Below are positions 1-10,214 of a stretch of 64,000 nt of DNA, piece by piece. The DNA is from Akebia trifoliata. Lineage: Eukaryota > Streptophyta > Magnoliopsida > Ranunculales > Lardizabalaceae. Position numbers and translations under genes: made by a program. The notes below the pieces were generated by a model that saw only the letters and a list, made by a program, of their open reading frames with translations, searched no databases and was not told the DNA's origin. Location of the stretch: positions 20,199,288 to 20,263,287 of the forward strand of contig CM030717.1 in the NCBI GenBank assembly GCA_017979445.1, read 5' to 3'. Each line of letters begins with the position of its first letter. Within the stretch, counting starts at the first letter, position 1.

Positions 1-403
1 TCACCTTTACCTTTATACAAATGAAAAATCCTAAATAAATAACCTAAACCTCATGTTTATTCTCTTTATTTTTAAGTTTGGACCACTTCACCCGCAAAAG
101 TTCTCCAAAAACTTTATAAATTACCTCACTTTCTATGAATAATTCATGTTCTAAAGCCCCTATCTCTCAATCTCAAAATCTATCAAAATCCGTACTCACC
201 TCTCTAACTCTCTCTCAAGCCAACTTCCAACTTAAGAGCTCTCACCTATCTCTCAGCCTTCAATAAAAAATTTCATCATCTATAACCATCTATTCCTCAA
301 CCAAAGCACTCAAATCTCAAGTTCATTTCTCAAGACTTAAGCACATTCAAGAACTTCAAGAGACAAGGTGGGTGTAGTCTAGGTTTATTTTTCAAGTTTG
401 CAT
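1..403 (+). mobile_element. Family A LTR fragment (5' LTR of the first element)
   Basis: This stretch aligns with the interior of the family A LTR at about 7530-7915 and at 56000-56340. Shared landmarks are a pyrimidine-rich run, a TATA-like motif near 113-119, and the block around GACAAGGTGGGTGTAGTCTA. The match stops near 403, where sequence equivalent to the region upstream of reverse transcriptase begins. The window opens inside the LTR, so its start is not visible. The usual LTR tail, primer binding site, gag and protease are missing. Confidence 0.75.
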
Positions 404-1069
404 ATTGGGAAGAGCTAAGCCCAATTCTGACAATTGTTAACCGGAAGTGATGGTTATCTCAGAACAACCACCTTCTTACCTTATCTTTTCTATAAAGGAA
501 GGAGAGATTTTGAACAATTAGGAGGAGTTCCCTATTATTCTTGAAGTTGTTGTAGCTTGAAGTTAGGCCTTATTCCATCGTCGTCTTCAAGGAAAGACTA
601 TTTTGAGGGCTCCCTATCTTTACCGATGAATTTGCATGATTGCTCTTCTTATTTCAGATGTTCAAAAAATATCGTTCAAAAATAAATAAAAAATCAAAAA
701 AATTTCAAAAAACAAAAAAAAATCTAAAAGCCTTCAGAATCTCAAAATATTGATATTTTTCAAAACAAAATTTTTTTTTCTCAGAATCTAAAGGTCTTGT
801 CTCAATTGAATGAACTTTTGGACAAAATAGAATATGAAAGGGACGAATACAACTTTGATATCGAACTCCTGCAATCTCATAGGAATCGAAGAAGAATAAG
901 ATGATGAAGTAGAGTACCCTCCCAAATAAATCAAGGATCTTTTAGAATAACATGAAAATGGTGTTTAATCAAATATTGAGGATACAGACTCGGTTAATCT
1001 TGGCACCGATGATTATCCACGTGTTGTAAATATCAATGCCTTGTTAACACCTGAGTAGAAAGAAGAAAT
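404..1069 (+). pseudogene. Pre-RT leader of family A pol, decayed
   Basis: The segment is collinear with 49035-49790 in the second family A copy: a CGGAAGTGATGG block, then an A-rich tract near 660-780, then the acidic region before reverse transcriptase. No open frame survives. Both copies have a T-rich stretch ending in a CAG- or AAG-like site (here near 650) before the A-rich tract. Ogre elements are known to carry an intron between protease and RT, so this could be a splice acceptor, but that is speculative. Confidence 0.5.
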
Positions 1070-2050
1070 GATCAAACTACTGCAGACTATCAAGACATCT
1101 TCGTCTAGTCTTAAAAAGATATGCCTGGCCTAGACACATATCTCGTCATACACAAATTGTCAAATACTTCTGGAAGCAAGCCGATCAAACAAACATTGTG
1201 AAAACTCAAGTTAAAATGGACACTCAAGGTTAAAGATGAAGTAATGAAATAGTTCCAAGTAGGTTTCCTCGTATTGTCTACATATCCAAAATGGCTAGCC
1301 AATGTTATTTCAGTACCAAAGAAGGATGGGAAAGTACGAATGTGTGTCGACTATCGAGACTTGAATAAAGCCAATCCTAAAAATGATTTTCCACTACTTC
1401 ACATCGATACTCTAGACAGTAGTACAATGGGGCATTGCATGTTCTCGCTTATGATTGATTTCTCCGGCTATAGTCAAATAAGAATGATAGAAGAAGACCA
1501 GGAAAAATGGCATTCATCACACCTTGGGGTATTTTTCGTTACAAAGATATGTCATTTGGGCTTAAGAATGTTGAGACCACTTATCAACGCGCAATGATAA
1601 CTTTATTCCATGACATAATCCATAAAGAAATGAAGGTTTATGTGGATGACATCGCTAAGTCTAGTTTGGAGGTAAATCATTCAATAAACTTGAGAAAGTT
1701 ATTTGATCAACTAAGAAAATACAGTCTCAGGCTCAACCCAACAAAATGCCTCTTCGGAGCAATGTCAAGCAAGTTGTTAGGCTTCATCATCAGTAGAAGA
1801 GGCACTGAGATTGATCTAGCAAAACCAAATACATTCTCGAGATGAAGATACCAATGTCAAAAAGGGACGTTAGACCATTTTTGGACAGAATACAGTATAT
1901 CAGCAGATTCATTGTACAACTCACACCTATCTGTAAACCAGTATTTATGCTGCTTAGAAAAGATGTACCGAAAGCATGGAATGAAGACTATTAGGAAGCC
2001 TTTAACAAGATAAAGAAGTATCTACTCAATCTGTCAGTCTTTGTTCCTCC
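1070..2050 (+). pseudogene. Reverse transcriptase remnant, Tat-lineage Ty3/gypsy (first family A element)
   Basis: The polymerase domain that would copy element RNA into DNA is recognisable but broken. Visible motifs are KKDGKVRMCVDYRDLNKA (about 1320-1370), a partly conserved FSGYSQIRM block, FITPWGIF and FGLKN (1507-1580), and the catalytic YVDD at 1639-1650. The frame changes near 1505, where one reading frame ends in DQEK and another resumes in MAFITPWG. A residue is lost after YVDD (DIAKS, against DMIAKS in the other family A copy). Stops occur at ancestral Arg and Gln codons, for example TGA in the KQTL-KLK segment near 1200. The thumb and connection region follows to about 2050. The copy cannot be functional. 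The close relative at 49771-50816 supports the assignment. Confidence 0.9.
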
Positions 2051-2900
2051 TATACTAGGGGGACTTTTGCTAATATATATCTTGGTGTAAGAAATGTCTA
2101 TGGGCTGTATGTTGGGGCAACATAACGAGTCAGGTCGAAAAGAGCAAGCCATTTACTATCTCAACAAGAAGTTCATCGATTATAAGGCAAAGTACTCGGT
2201 ACTCAAAAAGACATGTTGCACATTGGTCTAGGCATCTCAACGATTGCGCCATTATCTCCTCAGCTACTCAACTATACTTATCGCTCGAATGGATCTTCTC
2301 AAATATATTTTCGAGAAGCCAGCACTAATAGTTTGTACCGTAAAATGGTAAATACTATTAGTTGGGCTTGACATCACCTATGTCACTCAAAAGGCCATTA
2401 AGGGGCAAGCTATCGCCGACCAGTTAGTTGAACACCCATTACATGATTATGAGCCATTAAAGATGAATTTCCCAATAGAAGCCATCCTAGTGACCGAGGT
2501 TGAAGATAGTAATGAAGAGCAAGGCTGGAAGATGTACTTGGATGGAGCTGCAGATTAGAAAGGAAACATAATAGGTGCAGTTTTGATAAAACCTGATGGG
2601 TCTCATGTACCAATCGTTATCTGGCTGAAATTCCAGTGTTCGAATAATGAGGCATAGTATAAAGCATGTATCACAGGGTTAAAGGCAGCAATTTACTTGG
2701 AAGTGGATGAAATCGATGTATTCTAGGATTCAAGTCTAGTGGTCTATCAAACAATCGAGAAATGAAAGACTCGAGAACAAAGATTAGTCCCTTACCATGA
2801 ATACCTTAAAGAACTAAGCTCGAACTTTACCAAGATTTCGTTCACCTACATGCCTTGAGCTAAGAATCAGTTTGCAGATGCATTAGCCACACTTGTTTCC
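2051..2900 (+). pseudogene. Tandem RNase H domains (native plus second, archaeal-type), decayed
   Basis: The first part (about 2051-2450) reads as the native Ty3/gypsy RNase H: MSMGCMLGQHNESGRKEQ, then the connection ending IKGQAIADQLVEHPL. A second RNase H-like domain follows at about 2525-2770, with MYLDGAAD, a degenerate copy of the EYEACILGLKAAI block, and DSSLVVYQT carrying the acidic catalytic positions. Plant Tat elements are known to carry an additional archaeal-type RNase H between the native RNase H and integrase, and this order fits. Several stops interrupt the frame, including TAA at 2088-2090, TAG in the GAAD-KGN segment, and TAG just before DSSLVV. Confidence 0.8.
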
Positions 2901-4253
2901 ATGATTAGTATCTCACAAAATCTAGTCTTTGATCTTATCGAAATCGACATCAAAGATGAATCAGCCTATTGTTTACTGGTAGATATAATCGAACTAGAGA
3001 AAATACCATGGTACTTAGACATTAATACGTACTTAGAAGATCGAAACCTCCCATTAAATGTAATGATAAATGAATGAAGAACCATCCAGAGGTTGCCCGG
3101 TCAATTCTTCTTAAGTAATGAGACTATTCAAAAATTCGCATCACGAGATTTTCCTTCATTGTGTTACAGAAGCAGAGGCTAAATAACTGGTCGAGACTGT
3201 ACATGGAGGGATCTGTGGACCTCACATGAATGGTCACATGCTTGCCAAGAAGATCATGAGAATGAGATATTATTGGACGACAATAGAAAGTGATTGCTAT
3301 CAGCATGTTCATAAATGCCATCTTTACCAGATCTGTACTAACAAGATTAATGCTCCATTTTTAGAATTGCATAGCATGATTTCCCCTTGGCTCTTCTTAC
3401 TCTGGGGCATTGACGTCATTGGACAAATTTCACCAAAAGCTTCAAATGGACATTGATTCATTTTAGTCACTATCGATTACTTTACAAAGTAGATAAAAGT
3501 AGCCTCTTATGCCAATGTCACAAAGAACAACATTTTAAAGTTCATTAAGAACAATATCATCTCTCGGTATGGCTTTCCTAGTGGAATAATAACTGACAAT
3601 GCCAAAAATCTCAACAACAAAGGCATGGCAAAAATATGTGAAGACTTCCAGATTATGCATCACAACTATGTACCTTTTAGATCCAAAATGAAAGGAATAA
3701 TTGAAGTTGCGAACAAGAACATCAAAAGAATCATCCAGAAGATGGCAGTCACTTCCTAGGATTGGCATGACATGTTGCCTTTTGCGCTCCACTTCTATCG
3801 GACTTTATTTCGAACCTCAACTAGGGCAACTTTGTACTCGTTGGTATATGGAATGGAAGCAGTCTTACCCATCGAGATTGAGATTCCTTCCCTTAAGATC
3901 TTAAAGAAGCAGAGTTAGATGAAACAGAATAGGTCTAGGTTCGGTTCGATAAACTAAATCTGATAGAGGAGAAACGTCTTGTAACTATCTATCGTGGGCA
4001 AATTTACTAATAGAGAATCATCCGCGCTTACAACAAGAAGGTCAAACCTCAAAATTTCTCACCAGAAGACATTCTCTTGAAAAATATTTTACCAATCCAA
4101 GAATATGCTAGAGGAAAATTTCGACCAAACTACAAGAGACCCTTTATCGTGCTAAACGTAATGATAGGTGGATCTCTGATCTTTACAGAAATAGATGGAC
4201 AAATCTTCCATCAATCGATCAATGCTGACACTATCAAGAAATACTATGCCTAA
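2901..4253 (+). pseudogene. Integrase remnant (first family A element)
   Basis: Integrase would insert element DNA into chromosomes. The zinc-binding region is visible at 3200-3340 (GPHMNGHMLAKKIMRMRYY, then HKCHLYQ, where the second Cys of the usual CxxC is Tyr). The catalytic core carries WGIDVIGQI (first Asp, near 3410), IITDNAKNL (second Asp, near 3590) and EVANKNIKR (Glu, near 3710), the DDE triad. The C-terminal part ends INADTIKKYYA with a TAA at 4251-4253, the same end as the copy at 52912. There are multiple stops and frameshifts, for instance after SNGH near 3455 and in MAVTS-DWHDM near 3760. The order RT, RNase H, integrase identifies Ty3/gypsy rather than Ty1/copia. Confidence 0.88.
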
Positions 4254-6516
4254 GATCCAACCCTGAAATGACGAAAAGCCATATTTGCTATCTTAAGATA
4301 ACCATCTAACCATAATCAGCTCTTTTGAGCCATCACTTCATTTTTTAACATAAGACTGGGGCAAGTCAACGTTACAAAAAATCAAAGTATCAAAGTTACT
4401 CTTAGCCACATGAGGACAAATTGTGAATGGCTAAAAATACAATAAAGTCAAAAAAGTTAAAAACACTAAAACTTGATCTTGAGCTCAACCCAAATCTCTA
4501 GCCTAAACAAGTTCAAGAGACGTTAGGAGGAGACATAGATCATCTTTTCAAAACAAAAATAGACAAACCCCATGTTTAACCCATTTTAAATAGACCCAAA
4601 CCTTAATCTTCTTGTATCTTTCCACTATCCTGAACTTAAGCTTACATTTCATCCCACCAAATGATGATGGCAGCACATGAAAATACCAATGATCTTGAAA
4701 ATTGATTCAGATCTCAAGTCTTATTAGTCTTTGGAATACTCGAATGGGGAATCTAGATTGGATATTCGAAAAAGAAGAACATCTTGAAGCTAAAGTAATC
4801 GATTTTGCGGCTCAACCTGAGTTGTCGAACCACGAGAAGTCATTAATAAACTTGAGAAGAAATCTAGATCGATCACTCAAGAAAGAGTATCACTACAAGA
4901 GTAGATTGCCGATCTCGCAGCTTAACTTGAATCACCAAACAAAAAAAAACACAGAGATTCCAAGTAGGAATTGTAATGTAAAAATCCAAAGAAAATACAA
5001 GCATAGACTAAAAGGGCATAGTGAAAACCCGAAAGGGCGGTATGAGTAAAAAATAAACTATGGCAAGATCAAAGCCACCAGCACTATGAAAACTAAAAAG
5101 GGTGTTGATAAGCAAAATTGTGAAAATCGGGTCTGGTGAAAATCGTAATTAGCACCAAGGGCAATAAGGGAAGACAAAAATAAATAAATAAAATGAATTT
5201 CAGGCTCGCATGAGTAGAAATTGTGAACGAAATTTTTTTCTTGAAATCCCAAATCTCGCACTCAATCGATATTCACCTAATACTAGGCCACTAGGGATGA
5301 CTCTAAAAAAGCTTAAGGGCTTCTGATAATTATATCCTCAGTAGTTGGCAAAAGCACATATATCATTAAAGTAACAAAAGTTTTCCAAAAGTTTTCATAT
5401 TTTGGATTTGCAATATTTATTTGATAAAGACAATGACAAAAATTCAAACGTTTTCATAACTACTATTTTGGCTAATGAGGAAAAATCTAGGATTTACTCA
5501 AATTTCATGTTTTCAAAGCAATAGATGCAGCTGAGGCTAAGTAAGTAAAATACCTATTTTCTTTTCATTTAAATTCTTAAAAGCTTTACACTAAATTCTA
5601 CAAACAAAAAGTAAATACAAAAAAAATATGGTGCCAATCATACGTCTCGATGAGAAATGTAGAAAAAATCAAGTATCTTCTCCAAGGCACGAATTTGGGT
5701 GCTTGCCCAATCATCACCACCTCCGCATATGAAGCATCACGACTCACCATGTAAGACACGAAAACATCAAAACAAGGACCCTAAGCAAGCCTTTCATGTA
5801 GATCATCAATCTCGGCCCTCAAGACAGAGGATTCCTCACCTCTCAATGACTCAAGTTGACCTATCTGGTTCTTTAGTTCATTATCATAATGCAGTCAAAA
5901 CATCTCAATCTTCTTGTGAGACACCTTTCATCTCTCCCAATTAATCACGGTGGTCGAAAAAATGGGAACAAGAAGACCTTACTCGAATCAAAGGCATAAC
6001 ATTAGCCCTCTCAACAATCTGTTGTTGTATCCAAAGTAGGTAATTTGAAAAGAATAGTCGAGAAATATGGGACGGTCTAGAACCATGATGTTCTTCTAAA
6101 TTTTCTCTAACCGATCATGAAATTGGCATGAGGAAAGAGAATGAAAAAAAGAGCCAACTAGCTCACAAAAATCTCTGGACAACCGAAAATAAAGAGTTGA
6201 CATAGGTTAGATCCATATCGCATAGACTGGAAAAGACAAAGTTAGTATTAGGTTTTCAAGAAGAAAAAAATAATAAAAAACAAAATAAAGTAATATAGTA
6301 TTTTGGCAAAACCAAATTCAATTTGCATAAGACTCGTAGGAAAACTCCTACTTCGAAAAAAGTTTTGTCAAACTATCACAAGTCAAAGACCTCAAACAAG
6401 TTTCGTGCCACAAGGTCGAAGAATTCAAAAAACTAACCCTTATTTGAGCAAAATCCTCGGGCCTGTACAAATAAGAGTTTCATTTATTTTTTGAAATTCT
6501 TTGCACGCAATTCCTA
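4254..6516 (+). other. Long 3' untranslated region of the first family A element
   Basis: About 2.26 kb lie between the pol stop and the polypurine tract, collinear with 52915-54957 in the second copy. It contains loosely repeated blocks of roughly 110-125 bp (about 4690-5060), each with a GATCTCGCAGCTTAACTTGA-like core. A conserved stretch near 5060-5170 carries AAAAGGGTGTTGAT and GGTGAAAATCGTAATT. Long repeat-bearing 3' UTRs are typical of Tat elements. Short open frames here are not conserved between the two copies, and I do not call them genes. Confidence 0.7.
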
Positions 6517-6530
6517 CAAAGAGGGGCAAT
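6517..6530 (+). promoter_or_regulatory. Polypurine tract of the first family A element
   Basis: A purine-rich AAAGAGGGGCAAT lies immediately before the LTR start. It would prime plus-strand DNA synthesis. The family B elements use a near-identical AAAGAGGGGCATC in the same place. Confidence 0.75.
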
Positions 6531-8499
6531 AGTAGATACTCAAATTTGGATGGGCCCTCTATGCAAAATGTTCTTAGATCCATAAAAATTAGAATGAGTC
6601 CCAAAGCCCAAACCTTCAAGAATCTAATCTCTTTCTCATCTTTCTTTCAATAAATGTCCTAAAGCCCTTCCTACATGGCCTATGGGCCAAAAACCTACCT
6701 TACCCTCCTCTACACCATCATATAAATTTTCTCAAATTGAATTGAATTAAGAGCTTAAGCCCTTCAATGGGCTCACATTACCACTTGAGACCATTTTCAT
6801 GCATACATGCATCATGTCATATAGTTTCGCATGTTTAAACCTAGTCTTTAACCTATATCAACTCTCCATTAATCAACTTATTATCCATACCCTAAACTCT
6901 TTCTCAAACCAAGCTATTCAAGTTTATAACTCAAGTCCATATCCTAATCCAAAATCCAAGTCCAATTCCTAATCCAAAACCAAGTCCATTCTAAGCCCAA
7001 AACAAAGTCCATATCCTAAACTCAAAATTAAGTCCATATCCTAACCTAAAATCAAGTCCATTCTAAGCCCAAAATAAAGTCTATGATCTGCACATCCTCC
7101 CAAAAGGGGACACATGTTGATCTCTTATAAAGTCCTAATGCCCATTGCTCTAATCTAATTGGAGAGTCAACTCCCCCTTGTGAAAATCCAAGAATACCCT
7201 TCTCAAAAGTGTGGTCAAACCAAAAAAGTACTTTGGTCTTTGGTAAAAATCCATAAAGTTGAGGAACTTCCTTAAAAGATAAGAATCTTCAAGTATATTC
7301 GTGGAACTCTCCCATTAATCCATTTTAAAAACATATATCCACCTTTGCTTTTTGAGCTATTTACAAATGAACTAAGATTTACCTTTTACCTACCACTTTA
7401 CCTTTACACATGTCACTCCCTTATTTATCCTCCTAAAAGTGTTTTTTGTTCTTTCATATATATTTACCAAAAACAAAAAATAAAATAATGTTTTTTGGAT
7501 TTCTTCAAAAATTCCTCCTTTACCCTAATACAAAATGAAAAATTCAAAAGAAACAACTTAAACCTCATGTCCACTTTTTTTATTTTTAGGGTTAGACCAC
7601 TTTATCTCCAAAATTCAACAAAAACTCTATAAATAACCCCACTTTCTATGAACAATTCATGCTTAAAGCCTTATCTCTCAATCTCAAACTCTACCAAAAT
7701 CCTACTTACCTCTCTAACTCTCTTTTAAGCCAACTTCCAACTCAAGATCTCTCACCCATTTCTTAACTTTCAACAAAAAATTCCATCCTCTCAAACAATT
7801 TACCCTCAACCAAAGTACTCAACTCTCAAGTTCATCTCTCAAGACTCAAACACATTCAAGAACCTCAAGGGACAAGGTGGGTGTAGTCTAGATTTATTTT
7901 TCAAGTTTTCATCCTTTACTTCTAATCCTCCCTTTAATTTTCTTTTAGAAATCATTTAAGATGTAATGCACACCCTATCCCAACTCCGATAGGTTGAACT
8001 AAGGTTCGATCGAAAGGATGGGGAGTTGAAGCCTTCTGTCCCTTACTATACATTCATATATCATATTGTACACAATGTACCCACTCACATCTACTTGGCA
8101 ATGATGAAGAAATGTGTCACCCTTCTGTTAGGGTGAAACACTAAGTTTCTAGCCTTACATACATACATTAAAATTATGGTTCAAGGAAATTCCATCATGG
8201 AATTTCTCTAAAAGTTCAAACCAACATTTATATTCATGAAAAATAATGTGGACTACATAGGTCATCATTCTCCATAAGATGTTCCTAATGTCACATTGAC
8301 ATCAAAACCCTTTTTAAGGGAATATTTCCACTTAATGCACACACTACTTTTAACATATATTTTCATACATTTTTCATTTATTTTCTCAAGTTCTTCAAAA
8401 CAATGGCCAAGTTTCGAGGTACCACTTTGGTAAAGAGGATGTGGTACCTAATACCTTTCCCATCCTCTAATCGTATCTCCCTACTTAGATTTTAAGTAG
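6531..8499 (+). mobile_element. Family A 3' LTR, left part (interrupted by element B1)
   Basis: It starts AGTAGATACTCA, a mutated form of TGTAGACACCCC, directly after a polypurine tract. It aligns along its length with 54971-57079, which lacks about 180 bp near the start. It has repeated AAGTCCA/CCTAA-type blocks near 6950-7080. The U5-like part contains GGTGGGTGTAGTCTA near 7875 and the phrase GATAGGTTGAACTAAGGTTCGATCG near 7990. The alignment breaks at 8499, where TGTAGACACCCC of a family B LTR begins, and resumes at about 22030. About 80 bp of the LTR were lost at the far side of the insertion. Confidence 0.85.
7628..7635 (+). promoter_or_regulatory. TATA box in family A LTR
   Basis: TATAAATA within CTCTATAAATAACCCC, conserved at the equivalent place in the LTR at 56134. 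It is the likely core promoter for element transcription. Confidence 0.6.
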
Positions 8500-9140
8500 T
8501 GTAGACACCCCATTTTTACACTCGCCTGATTAATCAACTCGTCAACCCAATTGCAATGGTTCCCAATGATGGATGTTTATTCCAATGCATTATTTGGTTA
8601 CTAGATGTGTTTTCAGAAATTCGGATGAGGTATCTCGAACTAACAAAACTATAGAAACCACACTACGCTAGGAAAATATAACCTCAAAAACGTAGAAATC
8701 ATCATCTTGCCGACAAAAATAAACTTTACAATAAAAATCACTAAAAAATGACCAAATTATCAAAATACCCCTAACCTCAAAACATCCTAGAGCCTACATT
8801 ACGTTTAGGAAAATCCTTTCAAACACATAAAACAACAAATCGAAACCAAATAAATCATTTTGCCAATTTTCAAAAATTCGTCAAAATTATGAAAATGCCC
8901 CTCATAAAGTTCACGACCATTTCGTATAAAAAAATTTCATAAATGACACAAACCAATATTCCCATTGAATTCCTTACGAAAAATCGATTCCAAAACATCT
9001 TGAAACATTGAAAAACGACTTAAAACGCAAAAAAATATCTCCAAGGGTAAAACGATAATTTTACAATTTTAATAATTAAAATTTTTAAAATTAATAGTTA
9101 AAATATTAATTACTATAAAGTAAAATCCTAATTAACATTA

Positions 9141-9432
9141 AAGTCAATCAAGAAAGACTAAAGTCAAAATATTAAAGTCAATCAAGTAAGACTAAAGTCA
9201 AAATTAAAGTCAATCAAATAAGACTAAAGTAAAATATTAAGTCAATCAAGTAAGACTAAGTCAAAATTAAAGTTAATCAAGTAAGACTAAAGTCAAAATC
9301 TTAAAGTCAATCAAGTAAGACTAAAGTCAAAATCTTAAAGTCAATCAAGACTAAAATAAAAATTAAAGTCAATCAAGTAAGAATAAAGTCAAAATCTTAA
9401 AGTCAATTAAGTGAGACTAAAAGTCAAAATCC
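9141..9432 (+). repeat. 34-bp minisatellite in the B1 5' LTR, nine units
   Basis: Units of 28-34 bp are built on AAAGTCAATCAAGTAAGACT followed by AAAGTCAAAATCTT. I count nine. The 3' LTR of the same element has five (21119-21290). The other family B LTRs carry the same motif in different numbers. Confidence 0.85.
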
Positions 9433-9565
9433 TAATAGAATTCTAATTAAACTATAACTCTACCTAAAACAATTCAAATTAAATTATAACTCTAGTTAAA
9501 ACAATTCTAATTAAACATTAACTTTATCTAAAATAATTCTAATTAAATACTAACTCTATCAAAAC
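9433..9565 (+). repeat. Second short tandem repeat in the B1 5' LTR
   Basis: About four units of roughly 33 bp are built on AATTCTAATTAAA and TAACTCTACCTAAAA. They lie directly upstream of the TATA box. The B3 LTR carries an expanded version at 43130-43385. Confidence 0.7.
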
Positions 9566-9581
9566 AAGCACTTAAAAAATC

Positions 9582-9589
9582 TATAAATA
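9582..9589 (+). promoter_or_regulatory. TATA box in the B1 5' LTR
   Basis: TATAAATA in CTATAAATAGGGG. It is present at the same place in every family B LTR in the window and is the probable start-site element for the genomic RNA. Confidence 0.7.
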
Positions 9590-10162
9590 GGGGTCCCTAC
9601 AATCTATTTTCGTATGAAAAAATAAAGCTAAGAAAAATAGTTCAAAAAGCTTTCATAGCCTCCCATAAACCCTAATTTTGAAGTCTTAACTTCTTACCTA
9701 ACACCCATACATAAACTTTAGCTCAAAAAAATACCTAGAAGCTCTTCAAAAACACCTAGAAATCTAGAAAAAAATTAGAAGATTCAGATCTAAGAAGAAA
9801 ATATCTCGTCTTGGAGATCTGAAGCAAATCCGATGACAGAACGAAGCGAGGAGTGTTGTACGAAGAACTATTCTACCAGATCTAAGGGAACAAGACCGTT
9901 GTCTTCGTAAAGGTATATATATATATATATATTTTTTTACGGGTAGGTCTTTTTAGCAATGTACTCTATTTGAAAATTAGTAGAGACCGACGTTTGCCGG
10001 ACAGGGTTGGTGCCTAACACCTTCCAACCCCATAATGTGATCCCCGGACTCAGTATTTTTTGTAGTAAATTAGTTGTTTCTTTTATCCATTTCGAGTCGA
10101 TATTCGATTCCTAGACCGCAATAACTAGATGGCAACTACCAAACCTCAAAGGTCAAAAGTGA

Positions 10163-10181
10163 ATCCGCGCACCCCGCGGAT
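10163..10181 (+). other. GC-rich hairpin close to the LTR end
   Basis: ATCCGCG and CGCGGAT are perfect inverted arms around a CACCC loop, 14 bases before the LTR end. The same hairpin occurs in the B2 and B3 LTRs, and B4 has one arm mutated. It stands out in AT-rich surroundings and could be an RNA structure in U5. Confidence 0.65.
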
Positions 10182-10196
10182 CGAAGGCGCTTTCAG

Positions 10197-10214
10197 TGGC
10201 GACTCCACTGGGGA
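10197..10214 (+). promoter_or_regulatory. Primer binding site of element B1
   Basis: TGGCGACTCCACTGGGGA starts one base after the LTR. It is identical to the B3 and B4 sites. Ogre elements are known to use a tRNA-Arg primer with this kind of site; the tRNA itself was not checked here. Confidence 0.85.

Larger units (their letters stand above)
8500..10195 (+). repeat. 5' LTR of element B1
   Basis: It begins TGTAGACACCCC and ends GCGCTTTCA one base before the primer binding site, 1696 bp in total. It aligns with 20480-22026 throughout. It contains a TATA box, two internal minisatellites and a GC-rich hairpin near the end. Unlike the B2, B3 and B4 LTRs it lacks the GGACCCCTCCATTTGGGGG block, so B1 belongs to a separate subfamily. 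Confidence 0.92.

Noticed and set aside
9913..9932. (TA)n run in the B1 LTR as a TATA box
   Set aside because: It lies downstream of the conserved TATAAATA (9582) and is a simple repeat absent from the other LTRs.
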